A stretch of DNA of 27,913 nt from an uncultured Eubacteriales bacterium (GTDB taxonomy: Bacteria; Bacillota; Clostridia; Monoglobales; UMGS1388). Location: positions 1 to 27,913 of the forward strand of contig URVP01000004.1 of the NCBI GenBank assembly GCA_900551345.1, read 5' to 3'. A model generated the notes under the pieces. It did not search any database and had not been told where the DNA came from. It saw only the letters and a program-made list of their open reading frames with translations. A program made the translations under genes and the position numbers. Shown in pieces: positions 1 through 8,116 of this stretch. How positions within the stretch are numbered: position 1 is the stretch's first letter; the number at the start of each line of letters is the position of its first letter.

Positions 1-1187
1 GCAACGGTAACGCCGCTAATTGCGGCAGAGGTCGCAGTACCTCTCTTTACGGTATCTATCATCATTTCCTCTATTTGCGAGGCAACATAGGTTGATACCG
101 CACGCCTGGAAGATGAACGGGGAGAATTTTTTTTATTATTTTCAACAAGATAGGGCTGCTTGATAATCCCATCATTTGCAATTGCCGAAACCGTCATCAG
201 CATCTGAAATGGAGTAGCGGTGATGTCAAGCTGACCGATGGCAAGCTGTGCATTATCCATATCGGTCATATCTCCCGAAGGGAAGGTACTTTTGCTTACA
301 TCCAAATCGAAATTAACTTTTTTATTAAATCCAAAATCTTCTGCTTTATCCTTCAGTGTATCAGTTCCTAAAAGAGTGCCCAGCTTTGCAAAATATGTGT
401 TGGCAGAAAGTTCAAACGCCCGTTTAAAGTCAAGAGTTCCGTGCACCGTTTTACCGTAGTTGGATATGCTCATGCCGTCGATCTCTATCTTTCCCGTATC
501 TTCATACACCATATCGTCCAGGTCATTTTCAATGGCAGCAGCCGAAGTGATTATTTTAAATGTAGAACCCGGAGCATAAAGACCGTTTATAGCTCTTGCA
601 AGGAAGGGTGAATCTTCGTCATCTGCAAGGGCATTCCAATTATTTATAAGTTCATTCTCATTGGGGTCAAATCCCGGATTGCTCACCATGGCAAGCACTT
701 CTCCCGTTTGAGGATTCATGGCACATACGGCACCGTTTCTGCCGTTTAACGCCTCGCTTGCAGCAGTTTGTACATTGTGGTCGATGGTAAGTTCAAGAGT
801 GTATCCCTCATTTTGTATGGAGGGGATTCCCATAACATCGGACAATTTACTTTTTCCTAAAAGATAATCATTATATTTAAGTTCAAGCTGGGTTCTGCCG
901 TATAAGGCGGAGTTATAGCCTATAACATGGCAGTAAAGACTGCCGTAAGGATAGCTTCGCACCTGACTGTCACCGTCAAAATCACTTTTGGCAAGTACTA
1001 TTCCGTTTCGGTCAACTATTTTGCCCCTGAGCACATCCTCTTCATACGCCCAAAGACGGCGGTTATATGAATTGTTTGCTACTTCTTCGCTCTGAAACAG
1101 GGTAAAAAAGGTAAGATACACCATAAGGGACAAAAAGAGTACGGACATAATCGCAAGGGCGATTATTATTCTGCGGTTAACTTTCAT
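1..1187 (-). CDS. Class B penicillin-binding protein, PBP2/FtsI-like (3' end outside window)
   Basis: Transpeptidase that cross-links peptidoglycan on the outer face of the membrane, normally paired with a SEDS glycosyltransferase. I translated 395 codons from the ATG at 1187; the frame stays open to the window edge. Residues 7-27 are one membrane anchor. The catalytic SxxK motif is visible as APGSTFK with Ser208 and Lys211, and the SxN motif as SAN at 261-263. The third motif (KTG) would lie beyond the window. The start overlaps the end of the SEDS gene by 11 bases (1177-1187), indicating translational coupling. The FHA-SEDS-PBP order is common in Clostridia and, in related form, in Actinobacteria. 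Whether it serves elongation, division or sporulation cannot be told from this fragment. Confidence 0.93.
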   Translation of the reverse strand, partial: MKVNRRIIIALAIMSVLFLSLMVYLTFFTLFQSEEVANNSYNRRLWAYEEDVLRGKIVDRNGIVLAKSDFDGDSQVRSYPYGSLYCHVIGYNSALYGRTQLELKYNDYLLGKSKLSDVMGIPSIQNEGYTLELTIDHNVQTAASEALNGRNGAVCAMNPQTGEVLAMVSNPGFDPNENELINNWNALADDEDSPFLARAINGLYAPGSTFKIITSAAAIENDLDDMVYEDTGKIEIDGMSISNYGKTVHGTLDFKRAFELSANTYFAKLGTLLGTDTLKDKAEDFGFNKKVNFDLDVSKSTFPSGDMTDMDNAQLAIGQLDITATPFQMLMTVSAIANDGIIKQPYLVENNKKNSPRSSSRRAVSTYVASQIEEMMIDTVKRGTATSAAISGVTV

Positions 1188-2400
1188 TGTCTGCACCTAC
1201 CTTTGCCGAAAGAGCCTGTAGTATTCCCATGGAAGCAAAGCTGGTTAAAAGAGAGCTTCCTCCATAGCTTATAAATGGCAGAGTAATACCTGTAAGAGGT
1301 ATCATTTTTATTACGCCGCCGATGATGACAAATGTCTGAAATCCGAATATTATTGTAATACCTACCGCAAGACATCTTTCAAAGCCGTCAACTCGGAGCG
1401 CAATTTTAAAGCCTCGGTAAACAAGTATAAAGTAAAGGGCGATTACGGCTATGCCGCCGAAGATGCCCATTTCTTCACATATAGCTGAAAAGATAAAGTC
1501 AGAATGAACTTCGGGTATATATTCGGGGTGACCCAATCCAAGACCTGAACCGAAAAAACCTCCCGAAGCGATGGCAAAAAGGGACTGGGTAATCTGATAG
1601 CCTCTGCCCGAAATATCCGCCCATGGGTCAATCCAGTTTTCAACCCTTATCTGTATATGGCTCATATATTTACAGCCGAACCATGCTACCAGGGTCATGA
1701 CTATCCCATTGAAAAACAGGATAAGCTTGTCTGATTTAAAAATATAAAGCATCATAAGATAAGTAAAAATCATGATAAGCATACTTCCCCATTCTCTTTG
1801 AAGAAGCAGAAAAAACACACAGGCATATACTACAAAAAGCGTAATGTATTTTTCCCTGAGATTAAAAACAACCAGCTCTTTGTCGGGTCTTTGAGAAAAA
1901 TATGAGGCAAGATAGAGTACATAAAAGATTTTAATAAACTCGGAGGGCTGAATGGCTACTCCTAATATATATATCCAGTTTCTTGAGCCGTGTATGCTTG
2001 TGCCGAAAACCAAAGTGACAAGGAAAAGCAAGACGGCACATCCGGCATAAACGAACTTAAACCGATGCCAGAATTTAATATATCGAAACATAAAATAAAC
2101 AGCCAGAAAAGCAAATATACCTATTACATATCTTACAATCTGCTGAAATCCCATCTCAGAATCCAGACGGTAAATCATGGCAACGCCTATGGTAACCAGC
2201 ATGGAAATTATAAGAAAAATGTATTCGTCTCCCCATTTGAAGACAAGTATAAGAACATATGTTATGCATGAAAGAAGCAGCACAGCCCCTCCTGCATACA
2301 GCACAAAATAATCAGACGCCGAACCGTAAAAAAAGAGGAGAGAAAACAGAAGCAGCGTCGCAAGAACAAACAATATCAGCGGGTGTTTAAGCGAAGTCAT
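1177..2400 (-). CDS. FtsW/RodA/SpoVE family SEDS peptidoglycan glycosyltransferase
   Basis: Polytopic membrane enzyme that polymerises lipid II into glycan strands together with a class B PBP. The 407 residues are mostly hydrophobic helices, normal family length. Family signatures are QPSEFIK at 151-157, the extracellular stretch from about 255 to 312 (WIDPWAD, GYQITQS, SGGFFGSGLG, then an EVHSDFIF block) and LPFISYGGSS at 374-383. The ATG start has an AAAGGAG site upstream. It is the middle gene of the FHA-SEDS-PBP operon: 28 bases after the FHA gene and overlapping the PBP gene. The partner PBP next door supports a dedicated SEDS-bPBP synthase. Sequence alone does not separate FtsW, RodA and SpoVE roles. 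Confidence 0.94.
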   Translation of the reverse strand: MTSLKHPLILFVLATLLLFSLLFFYGSASDYFVLYAGGAVLLLSCITYVLILVFKWGDEYIFLIISMLVTIGVAMIYRLDSEMGFQQIVRYVIGIFAFLAVYFMFRYIKFWHRFKFVYAGCAVLLFLVTLVFGTSIHGSRNWIYILGVAIQPSEFIKIFYVLYLASYFSQRPDKELVVFNLREKYITLFVVYACVFFLLLQREWGSMLIMIFTYLMMLYIFKSDKLILFFNGIVMTLVAWFGCKYMSHIQIRVENWIDPWADISGRGYQITQSLFAIASGGFFGSGLGLGHPEYIPEVHSDFIFSAICEEMGIFGGIAVIALYFILVYRGFKIALRVDGFERCLAVGITIIFGFQTFVIIGGVIKMIPLTGITLPFISYGGSSLLTSFASMGILQALSAKVGADNES

Positions 2401-2428
2401 CCGTTATTTCACTCCTTTACATACAAAT

Positions 2429-2881
2429 TTATTTATTCAGACAAAACTGAAGATCCAGCTGTCCCAGTTTTAATATATCCCCATCGTCAAGCAGATAGGG
2501 TTCTTCCATTACCTCATCATTAAGCAGAGTACCGTTTTTACTGTGCAGATCCTCTGCATGCCATTCCTTATCCTCATACCAAATTTTAAGGTGCTTTGCG
2601 GAAAGAGATATGTCTCCTATCTGAATATCACAGCCTTTCCCTCTGCCGAGTATAATCTCACGCTTGTCCAGAGGGTAAAACTCCATGACATCAAAATAAA
2701 ATTCATCATTTTTATTAAGCAGTAAAAGATAGGGAAATTTAGTAGGCAGCACCGCTTTTACGGGCATCTTCATTCTTGATATATCCAGATAAATCATACG
2801 GATTATTCCGAATATAAACATATATATTATAAGAATGAAAACATACTTCATAACCGATGCGGCTATGGCAAAAAGATTCAC
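2429..2881 (-). CDS. Membrane-anchored FHA-domain protein
   Basis: 150-residue protein with one N-terminal membrane helix (about 8-30) and a cytoplasmic forkhead-associated domain (about 60-148). The phosphothreonine-binding signature is present: GR at 79-80, SxxH at 94-97 and NGT at 116-118. FHA domains read Ser/Thr-kinase phosphorylation, so it probably links kinase signalling to the SEDS and PBP genes that follow it. The start is GTG at 2881, preceded by AAAGGAGG at a good distance; an ATG start is absent at this position. It is the first gene of the operon and sits behind a perfect consensus promoter at 2926-2954. The phosphorylated partner and the kinase are not in the window. Confidence 0.9.
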   Translation of the reverse strand: MNLFAIAASVMKYVFILIIYMFIFGIIRMIYLDISRMKMPVKAVLPTKFPYLLLLNKNDEFYFDVMEFYPLDKREIILGRGKGCDIQIGDISLSAKHLKIWYEDKEWHAEDLHSKNGTLLNDEVMEEPYLLDDGDILKLGQLDLQFCLNK

Positions 2882-2925
2882 CTCAAAAAACCCTCCTTTT
2901 ACGCCAGATATATAATCACAAAAGG

Positions 2926-2954
2926 ATTATACCTCTATTATAACTGTTTGTCAA
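2926..2954 (-). promoter_or_regulatory. Consensus sigma-A promoter of the FHA-SEDS-PBP operon
   Basis: On the minus strand, TTGACA (2949-2954), a 17-base spacer and TATAAT (2926-2931): both boxes match consensus exactly. It lies about 45 bases upstream of the GTG start of the FHA gene. Such a strong promoter suits constitutive expression. Confidence 0.8.
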
Positions 2955-3010
2955 AGGTTTCAGACATTTTTACCCATAATTTTTAATTCTGTGTCAGCAG
3001 CTCTCACAAT

Positions 3011-3184
3011 TTACCCGATTATTTCATAACAAAGATTTTCAAAATGCAGCTTTGTACCCTCTTCTATCTCTGAGGGCAAAAGAGCTCTTGCAACAAGCAA
3101 GCTGTCTTGCGTAGGGACATCACATCTTTTAAGATGGGCATAGTCGCCGTCGATTTTTTCAACAATATAATCCATAGGTTCCAT
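3011..3184 (-). CDS. Small DUF3006-like protein (57 aa)
   Basis: Short gene found by reading the minus strand between the FHA gene and the divergent small membrane gene. It starts at ATG 3184 with AAAGGAAT seven bases upstream and ends in TAA at 3011-3013. The protein begins MEPMDYIVEKIDGDYAHLKR and ends LCYEIIG. The pattern of a short beta-rich protein opening with YIVEKIDGDYA resembles DUF3006 proteins of Firmicutes, acidic proteins of about 60-80 residues with no established function. A second in-frame ATG at 3175 is possible but further from the ribosome site. Recognition rests on the N-terminal motif only. Confidence 0.65.
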   Translation of the reverse strand: MEPMDYIVEKIDGDYAHLKRCDVPTQDSLLVARALLPSEIEEGTKLHFENLCYEIIG

Positions 3185-3215
3185 AAAAAAATTCCTTTCA
3201 AACTATTTATTGTCC

Positions 3216-3244
3216 TGCTTTTTGTACACATGTTTTTGTATAAT
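3216..3244 (+). promoter_or_regulatory. Possible promoter of the small membrane protein gene
   Basis: TATAAT at 3239-3244 directly preceded by TG, 34 bases upstream of the ATG at 3278. The -35 region at 3216-3221 (TGCTTT) is poor. Position is right but the call is tentative. Confidence 0.35.
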
Positions 3245-3277
3245 GTAGTCATAGAAAAACAAAAAGGAGTGTCACAT

Positions 3278-3517
3278 ATGAAAAAAACAGTTGATTTTAT
3301 AACTATTGCAGGCTTTATATTTATCTTATGCCTTATAGGCTTGTGGGATTCGGGACAGATCACGGGCACACGGGCAGCAATGGGAATACTGCTTACATTC
3401 CCCTCGGTAATAGCCGGCGGTTTTATATGCAGTCTTGCCTCCTCCGTTTGCGAAACACATCAAAGACGGAGTATAAAGAAAGCGTCTGCAAAAAGGAAGT
3501 ATGCTCATCAGTACTGA
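3278..3517 (+). CDS. Small hydrophobic membrane protein (79 aa)
   Basis: Unrecognised protein with two predicted membrane helices, about residues 6-22 (DFITIAGFIFILCLIGLW) and 32-52 (MGILLTFPSVIAGGFICSLA), then a basic tail rich in Lys and Arg. I chose ATG 3278 because AAAAAGGAG lies eight bases upstream; the frame is open back to 3107 but that extension has no ribosome site and contains the probable promoter. It is divergent from the DUF3006-like gene and ends at a strong hairpin shared with the convergent SLH gene. No function can be assigned. Confidence 0.65.
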   Translation: MKKTVDFITIAGFIFILCLIGLWDSGQITGTRAAMGILLTFPSVIAGGFICSLASSVCETHQRRSIKKASAKRKYAHQY

Positions 3518-3558
3518 TATGTTTCTTTCTGTGCAAGCTAAAATAAGATATATAACCT

Positions 3559-3588
3559 AACTGCCTCACTTCATGCAGTGAGGCAGTT
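3559..3588. terminator. Convergent intrinsic terminator hairpin
   Basis: Perfect 12-base stem (3559-3570 with 3577-3588, AACTGCCTCACT) around a 6-base loop. It sits between the plus-strand small gene (stop 3515-3517) and the minus-strand SLH gene (stop 3594-3596), so it can serve both; the plus side is followed by an ATTATTTATT tract. Confidence 0.75.
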
Positions 3589-3593
3589 ATTAT

Positions 3594-6500
3594 TTATTCG
3601 CCAGAAATCAATACCGCTGTTGCATTGTTGCTTATTCGCTCATAACCACGCTCAAATTCTACCCATCTGCCGCAGCAAAGGAAATACTTAACAGCATTAT
3701 TATAGCTGCCGCTTACATAAAGCGCTCCGTTATCATTTATAAGGCGGCTGTCCTCTTCAGTATCGTATACGGCAAGCTCGATTCGTCCGTTACGGTAACC
3801 CTCACGATAAACAGTTGCACGGTTTCCGCCCTGAGGAATTGGAGGAAGATTGAGATATCCGGCGTCAACTATGCGGTTAAATGCACGCAGTACAGTTACA
3901 ATAGACTGCTCTATTGTGTATATTCCCTCCGGGTCAAATCGGTTATTGTCGGTACCATTCATAATACCGTAGTTTGACGCTGTCTGAACGCCCTCCATAG
4001 CCCAGTCCTGTATAATGCCGGTGTCGGAATATGCGATATTGCCCTTATCCGTCATACCGAAAAGGCCTATAAGTCTTGACAACATAACCGCCGCTTCGCT
4101 TCGTGTTATTGTGTTTCTGGGTCCGAATGTTCCGTCTCCATAGCCCTTTACTATTCCCAATTCTGCTAATCTGCTTATTGTTGTTGAATCAGTAGTATTA
4201 GTGACATCAGAAAACTCGATCTTTAAACCCGTTGGCTGACTTATTATAATGTTATCAAGAGCATTGTATATAAGCTGACAAAACTCCGCTCTTGTTATAC
4301 CCTTTTGAAAATCATACCGAGCTGTACCGGACATATAAAGCCCAAAACCATAATAATACGCGTCTTTAATATCGTTATATGACCAGTCGGATATATTAGT
4401 CCATTCCTTTACCTTTCCGTTATCTCCGAAGTAAAGCAGACTTATCAGCAGCTTGTTAACAAAACTTGAGTCATCTCCATCTTTTACGGAATACTTTCGT
4501 CCTTGGAATGTCAGATTGATATCCAGACCGTCTATATCGATTGTAGGCATTCCCGAAGTACCTGCCCTAAAATTCTCTTTAAGGGGTATGTCCTTAATCG
4601 TATTGTAAAGCCATTCATATTCTGCGTCGGTTAATGGAGTTTCCGCTCCTCCGCCGATGAAATCTACAAAATGCTCATCTTTTCCGCCAAGGTCAAGATA
4701 CTCACCGAAATACAGTTCATCCTGGGGCAATAAGGAAATATTTTCTGCGTTCCAGTTTAAACCGTCGTATGATGAATATATTCCGCTTTGTGCAGTCTGA
4801 ACATACAGCTTATAATTATTAAAACTCATACCAATGGGAAGAGAATCAAACTTGTACTTGCCTTTGATATTAAAATCACTGTCAAGTATATATATATCCG
4901 AGCAGTCGCTCCATCTGTTGGAGTATGCTGAATATACATGATCCCACGCACACCAGCGCACGGCATAAAAATCAATGCAAGGCAGAACCTGATAGCAGTC
5001 AAGCGTTCCTTTAAATTCATTTAAGGTTTCAGTGGGGAGTTTGTCGGTATATTGCGACATATACTTTCCCTCAATCGGAACCGGACTGTATTCCCTATTG
5101 CTGTGCTTTTCATAAAGAGCGATGCCGTTAAGAGGTTTAATCAAATCTCGTATCACAAAAGAATTTTCCATTCCTCCGTTGTAATTTACCGGCAGAATCA
5201 TATTAACCGTAAATTCAGTCGTCTGACCGGCAGGAAGTTCTACAACCGACATAACATCAGTTTCCTTTTGGGAACTGGCGCCTTTCGCATAGGCATACTT
5301 TGAGTCTGTGCCGTTTTCGTCTGTGTATACTATTACATTTGAAGCGGTGGTCAGCTCATATGTAAAGAAACGAGTATTAGTGCTGTTATTTGTGATGGAC
5401 ATATCATATGTATATGTGACCCCGTAATTGCCAAGACAGGTTGCAAAATCACCGGCATTGTCAGCTGTGGTAATCTCATAATTTGGCGAATAGTTATCCG
5501 CAGTGCCTGCCCCTGGCTGACCCTCATATGCATGGGTGTCCGTATGTCCTATGTCAAACCGCCATATATTATCCTGCTCTGACTTAGGAACATTTTTGCC
5601 GTAATAATCAAGTTTCGAATCGTCCTTATATTCAAAGGCAAGCATTCCGCTCTCGTCCCCTCTTGCCTTCGCCCAAGGGTCGGAAAGAGGGTTAATATTG
5701 GTTACCCACTGGGTATTTACAACGCCCTGAGGAGCATACTGATTGTGCATGGTTACAGGCAGATATGTTCCGTCCGAAACACTGTCATCTATGGTATAGT
5801 CAAGATTAGCAGAAACCTGCGGCAGGGTATCTGCAATGCCTTTTATTGTGCGGTCGTATCGGTGCAGTCCAAACGCCGCATCGGGACGAAAGTCGGAGCG
5901 GTCGCCCAGTTCGGTATCAGATTTAAAGGCACATACATTTACATTCATTGAGCCTGATTTTATCTCCAGTACCGCCTGTATATGCACCGGCATGCAATAA
6001 TGAACCTTTGCATAGTTGGGTATAAATTCGCTGAGCCAGCGTGTAGAATCAGCAGTAACATTATGAACTCCGCTGTCGGCAGGTTCATAGCACCTCTCCC
6101 CGTCAAGCTGACAAATGGGTTTGCCCAAAGTGCTTGCACAGCAGCCAAGCATTCCCCAGTCATTTTGCCCGTACCTTAGGTCATAATCGGGAGAATAGCC
6201 GTAATAAGTAAATGTTCGGGTAGTTTCAAACCCTATACTGCTTAAGGTATACTCACAGTTTCCCGATACGGGGGTAAGCTCCACATCAAGCTCCATATCA
6301 CTGCCCGGCTTACCGCCGCCTCCCATATAATTATAATGGGACAGATAGATATAATACTTTCCCGCTCCCAGATTTTCATTGTTCATTATATAACGCGGAT
6401 TGTCGCTGTCAACAAGAGTGTCCTCCATAATTGCTTCAGGATTGTTGCAGTAAATAAACTTCCCTCCGCCCACAGGAGTAAACGCAAGCTCGGGTGCTTC

Positions 6501-6602
6501 GATTTCCGTTTTTGAAATATCAGCCGCTGTAACATTAAAAGCAAAAAATGCCGTGCTCATCATAACAATTACCAATAATACACTTAATAATCTTTTTAAC
6601 AT
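3594..6602 (-). CDS. Secreted S-layer homology (SLH) domain protein, about 1002 aa
   Basis: Large exported protein with a typical signal peptide (MLKRLLSVLLVIVMMSTAFF, then cleavage near AFNVTAA). The first ~730 residues match no family I can name; they are rich in Tyr, Asp and Asn and look like beta-rich extracellular domains. Three SLH-type repeats follow, roughly residues 735-910: ITRAEFCQLIYNAL, then GYGDGTFGPRNTITRSEAAV, then GTDNNRFDP. SLH repeats anchor proteins to pyruvylated wall polymers. About 90 residues continue after the third repeat, so the SLH block is not terminal. I start at ATG 6602 because GGGTGGTGA lies just upstream; a GTG at 6614 in the same frame would begin inside that site. 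It may be a structural surface protein or carry an unrecognised activity. Confidence 0.88.
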   Translation of the reverse strand: MLKRLLSVLLVIVMMSTAFFAFNVTAADISKTEIEAPELAFTPVGGGKFIYCNNPEAIMEDTLVDSDNPRYIMNNENLGAGKYYIYLSHYNYMGGGGKPGSDMELDVELTPVSGNCEYTLSSIGFETTRTFTYYGYSPDYDLRYGQNDWGMLGCCASTLGKPICQLDGERCYEPADSGVHNVTADSTRWLSEFIPNYAKVHYCMPVHIQAVLEIKSGSMNVNVCAFKSDTELGDRSDFRPDAAFGLHRYDRTIKGIADTLPQVSANLDYTIDDSVSDGTYLPVTMHNQYAPQGVVNTQWVTNINPLSDPWAKARGDESGMLAFEYKDDSKLDYYGKNVPKSEQDNIWRFDIGHTDTHAYEGQPGAGTADNYSPNYEITTADNAGDFATCLGNYGVTYTYDMSITNNSTNTRFFTYELTTASNVIVYTDENGTDSKYAYAKGASSQKETDVMSVVELPAGQTTEFTVNMILPVNYNGGMENSFVIRDLIKPLNGIALYEKHSNREYSPVPIEGKYMSQYTDKLPTETLNEFKGTLDCYQVLPCIDFYAVRWCAWDHVYSAYSNRWSDCSDIYILDSDFNIKGKYKFDSLPIGMSFNNYKLYVQTAQSGIYSSYDGLNWNAENISLLPQDELYFGEYLDLGGKDEHFVDFIGGGAETPLTDAEYEWLYNTIKDIPLKENFRAGTSGMPTIDIDGLDINLTFQGRKYSVKDGDDSSFVNKLLISLLYFGDNGKVKEWTNISDWSYNDIKDAYYYGFGLYMSGTARYDFQKGITRAEFCQLIYNALDNIIISQPTGLKIEFSDVTNTTDSTTISRLAELGIVKGYGDGTFGPRNTITRSEAAVMLSRLIGLFGMTDKGNIAYSDTGIIQDWAMEGVQTASNYGIMNGTDNNRFDPEGIYTIEQSIVTVLRAFNRIVDAGYLNLPPIPQGGNRATVYREGYRNGRIELAVYDTEEDSRLINDNGALYVSGSYNNAVKYFLCCGRWVEFERGYERISNNATAVLISGE

Positions 6603-6700
6603 AAAAATCACCACCCTGTAATTTATTTAATTATAACATCTTATAGGCAGTGATAGGTTTCAATTGTGTTTCCGTTAGCTTACAATTATATAAATTATGT

Positions 6701-6735
6701 AAAATAAAAAACTGCCGCACCTGTATGTACGGCAG
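6701..6735 (-). terminator. Intrinsic terminator of the mini-SLH gene
   Basis: Nine-base stem CTGCCGTAC (6727-6735 with 6712-6720, one G-T pair), 6-base loop, then a run of U residues on the minus strand (6701-6711). It lies 28 bases after the stop of the mini-SLH gene and separates it from the large SLH gene. Confidence 0.8.
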
Positions 6736-6762
6736 CAAGTCTGTTTTTAAGTAAAAACAATT

Positions 6763-7254
6763 TTAATATACTCTGGAAAGGATTACGAGAGCCTCTGCGT
6801 AGGTTGCTTTTTCGCCAAGATTAAGCATTCCGTTCTCATCGCCGCATACCAAACCGTTTTTAACGCTGATAAGTGCAATCTGCTTATACTCCTGAGGCAT
6901 AGTGTTGAAATCGGCAATAGAAAGCGCCGTTGTCACCTCTTCTTCCTCTGTAAGATCAGCATATTCCATTCTTTCACATATAAGTCTTAGAATATCATAT
7001 CTTGTAATATTTTCATAAGAAAGGTCAGTGCTGTATGCAATCGCTCTTGAGATTACATTTGTTGCGACACTTGCAAACTGCTTGTATGTAATATATCCGT
7101 CGGGATCAAAACCGTCTGATGTAACCTGAGGATAAAACTCAGAAACCTCAGCAACTGAACCTTCAAACCAATGTCCTGCGGGTGTTGCTGCAAATGCTGT
7201 CACAGAAAAAAACATTGCTGCCGACAAAATACATGCCGTTATCTTTTTTATCAT
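6763..7254 (-). CDS. Small secreted SLH-like protein (163 aa)
   Basis: Signal peptide MIKKITACILSAAMFFSVTA ending in AFA-ATP, then two weak SLH-like halves: one around GFDPDGYITYKQFASVATNV and one at the C-terminus (LVCGDENGMLNLGEKATYAE). The spacing of Gly-Asp, hydrophobic helix and Tyr-Ala-Glu-Ala fits the SLH fold, but the core motif is degenerate. There is no other domain, so it would be a bare wall-binding module. ATG 7254 was chosen for its AAAGGGG site and the signal peptide; a longer frame to 7314 runs through the promoter. It has its own promoter (7283-7311) and terminator (6701-6735), so it is monocistronic and separate from the large SLH gene next to it. Confidence 0.8.
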   Translation of the reverse strand: MIKKITACILSAAMFFSVTAFAATPAGHWFEGSVAEVSEFYPQVTSDGFDPDGYITYKQFASVATNVISRAIAYSTDLSYENITRYDILRLICERMEYADLTEEEEVTTALSIADFNTMPQEYKQIALISVKNGLVCGDENGMLNLGEKATYAEALVILSRVY

Positions 7255-7282
7255 TTTAAAAACCCCTTTTTCTTTTTTATTT

Positions 7283-7311
7283 ATATTACCACAAATAAAA
7301 AATATAGTCAA
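7283..7311 (-). promoter_or_regulatory. Promoter of the mini-SLH gene
   Basis: Minus strand TTGACT (7306-7311), 17-base spacer, TAATAT (7283-7288), 28 bases before the ATG at 7254. Confidence 0.7.
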
Positions 7312-7374
7312 CAAAATAATTCAACGGCAATTATTGGTTTTAACTAATTAAAGCATATAATGTGTCCTGTTTAC

Positions 7375-7512
7375 TTATGCTTGTTTGATAAACCTATCCG
7401 CCGCTTTTAAAAACCATCTTCCCAATTCAACGACGCGAGGCTGAGTAAAGCGGTTATGCTCGGTTCCGATAATCCAACAACATATGCCGCCGTTTATATG
7501 TGTTAAACCAAT
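7375..7512 (-). pseudogene. Possible remnant of a coding region (45-residue C-terminal-like stretch)
   Basis: In the 328-base gap 7255-7582, the minus strand holds an open stretch with protein-like composition: LTHINGGICCWIIGTEHNRF followed by TQPRVVELGRWFLKAADRF, ending in TAA at 7375-7377. It has no ATG, GTG or TTG start with a ribosome site, and a TAG (7513-7515) closes it upstream. GC is higher here than in the flanking AT-rich DNA. This suggests the tail of a deleted gene. I do not recognise the family, and a chance open frame is possible. The rest of the gap holds the mini-SLH promoter and AT-rich DNA. Confidence 0.3.
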
Positions 7513-7582
7513 CTATCTGTTAAATGAATAACATAAATGAAAGGATTTTAACAAATTACCTTGTTCAATCAGTTTTTTTATT

Positions 7583-7879
7583 TTACATATTGATAGTGCT
7601 CATCTGTATCATAAATGACAAAATCCATACGACGGCAGCAATAACACCTAAAATAAAAGTAGTTTTCACGAAAAAATTTATGCTTTTGAGCATCTCAAGC
7701 TGCTTGGTGTAAATCATCAAAGGCAAATCTTCATCCGTAATACCGTCAGTAATAACTTTCATTTGTGTTCCATCCAAATTTTCAAGAATTATATCATTAT
7801 CATTTTTATTTTTTACATATTCGGTATTGAGAACGCCCAATCTCGCCAATTTTTTTATTATCTTAACATTTGTTTTCAT
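7583..7879 (-). CDS. Hypothetical protein with C-terminal membrane anchor (98 aa)
   Basis: Unrecognised small protein. Residues 1-70 are soluble and charged, with the stretch NDIILENLDGTQMKVITDGI; residues about 71-93 form one membrane helix (FVKTTFILGVIAAVVWILSF), so it looks tail-anchored with the N-terminus in the cytoplasm. The ATG at 7879 has a very strong site, AAAGGGGGAGG, nine bases upstream, which is the best evidence that it is real. It stands alone between the possible gene remnant and the pgk promoter region. No terminator is clear downstream. Confidence 0.7.
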   Translation of the reverse strand: MKTNVKIIKKLARLGVLNTEYVKNKNDNDIILENLDGTQMKVITDGITDEDLPLMIYTKQLEMLKSINFFVKTTFILGVIAAVVWILSFMIQMSTINM

Positions 7880-8030
7880 CTACGAAAGCCTCCCCCTTTA
7901 ATTTGTACATATTTTACCATACTCAGCACTATAAATCAACATCTGAGCAACCGCTCCATAGTAAAAATACACAATAAAAGGTCTAAAAAGTACATAATAT
8001 AATGTAAATAAGAGAATATTATAATAACAC

Positions 8031-8059
8031 TTGAAAATTTTCCCTTTTTGGTTTAAAAT
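8031..8059 (+). promoter_or_regulatory. Promoter of the pgk-tpiA operon
   Basis: TTGAAA (8031-8036), exact 17-base spacer, TAAAAT (8054-8059), leaving a 5' leader of about 50 bases before pgk, which has AGGAGG upstream of its ATG. Confidence 0.6.
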
Positions 8060-8116
8060 ATCAATGATGCGAAAATTATATTTTTTCACAAATTTTATTT
8101 TATACAGGAGGCAGTT

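Noticed and set aside
3107..3277. N-terminal extension of the small membrane protein
   Set aside because: No ribosome site at 3107; it would overlap the opposite 57-aa gene and the promoter, while ATG 3278 has AAGGAG.
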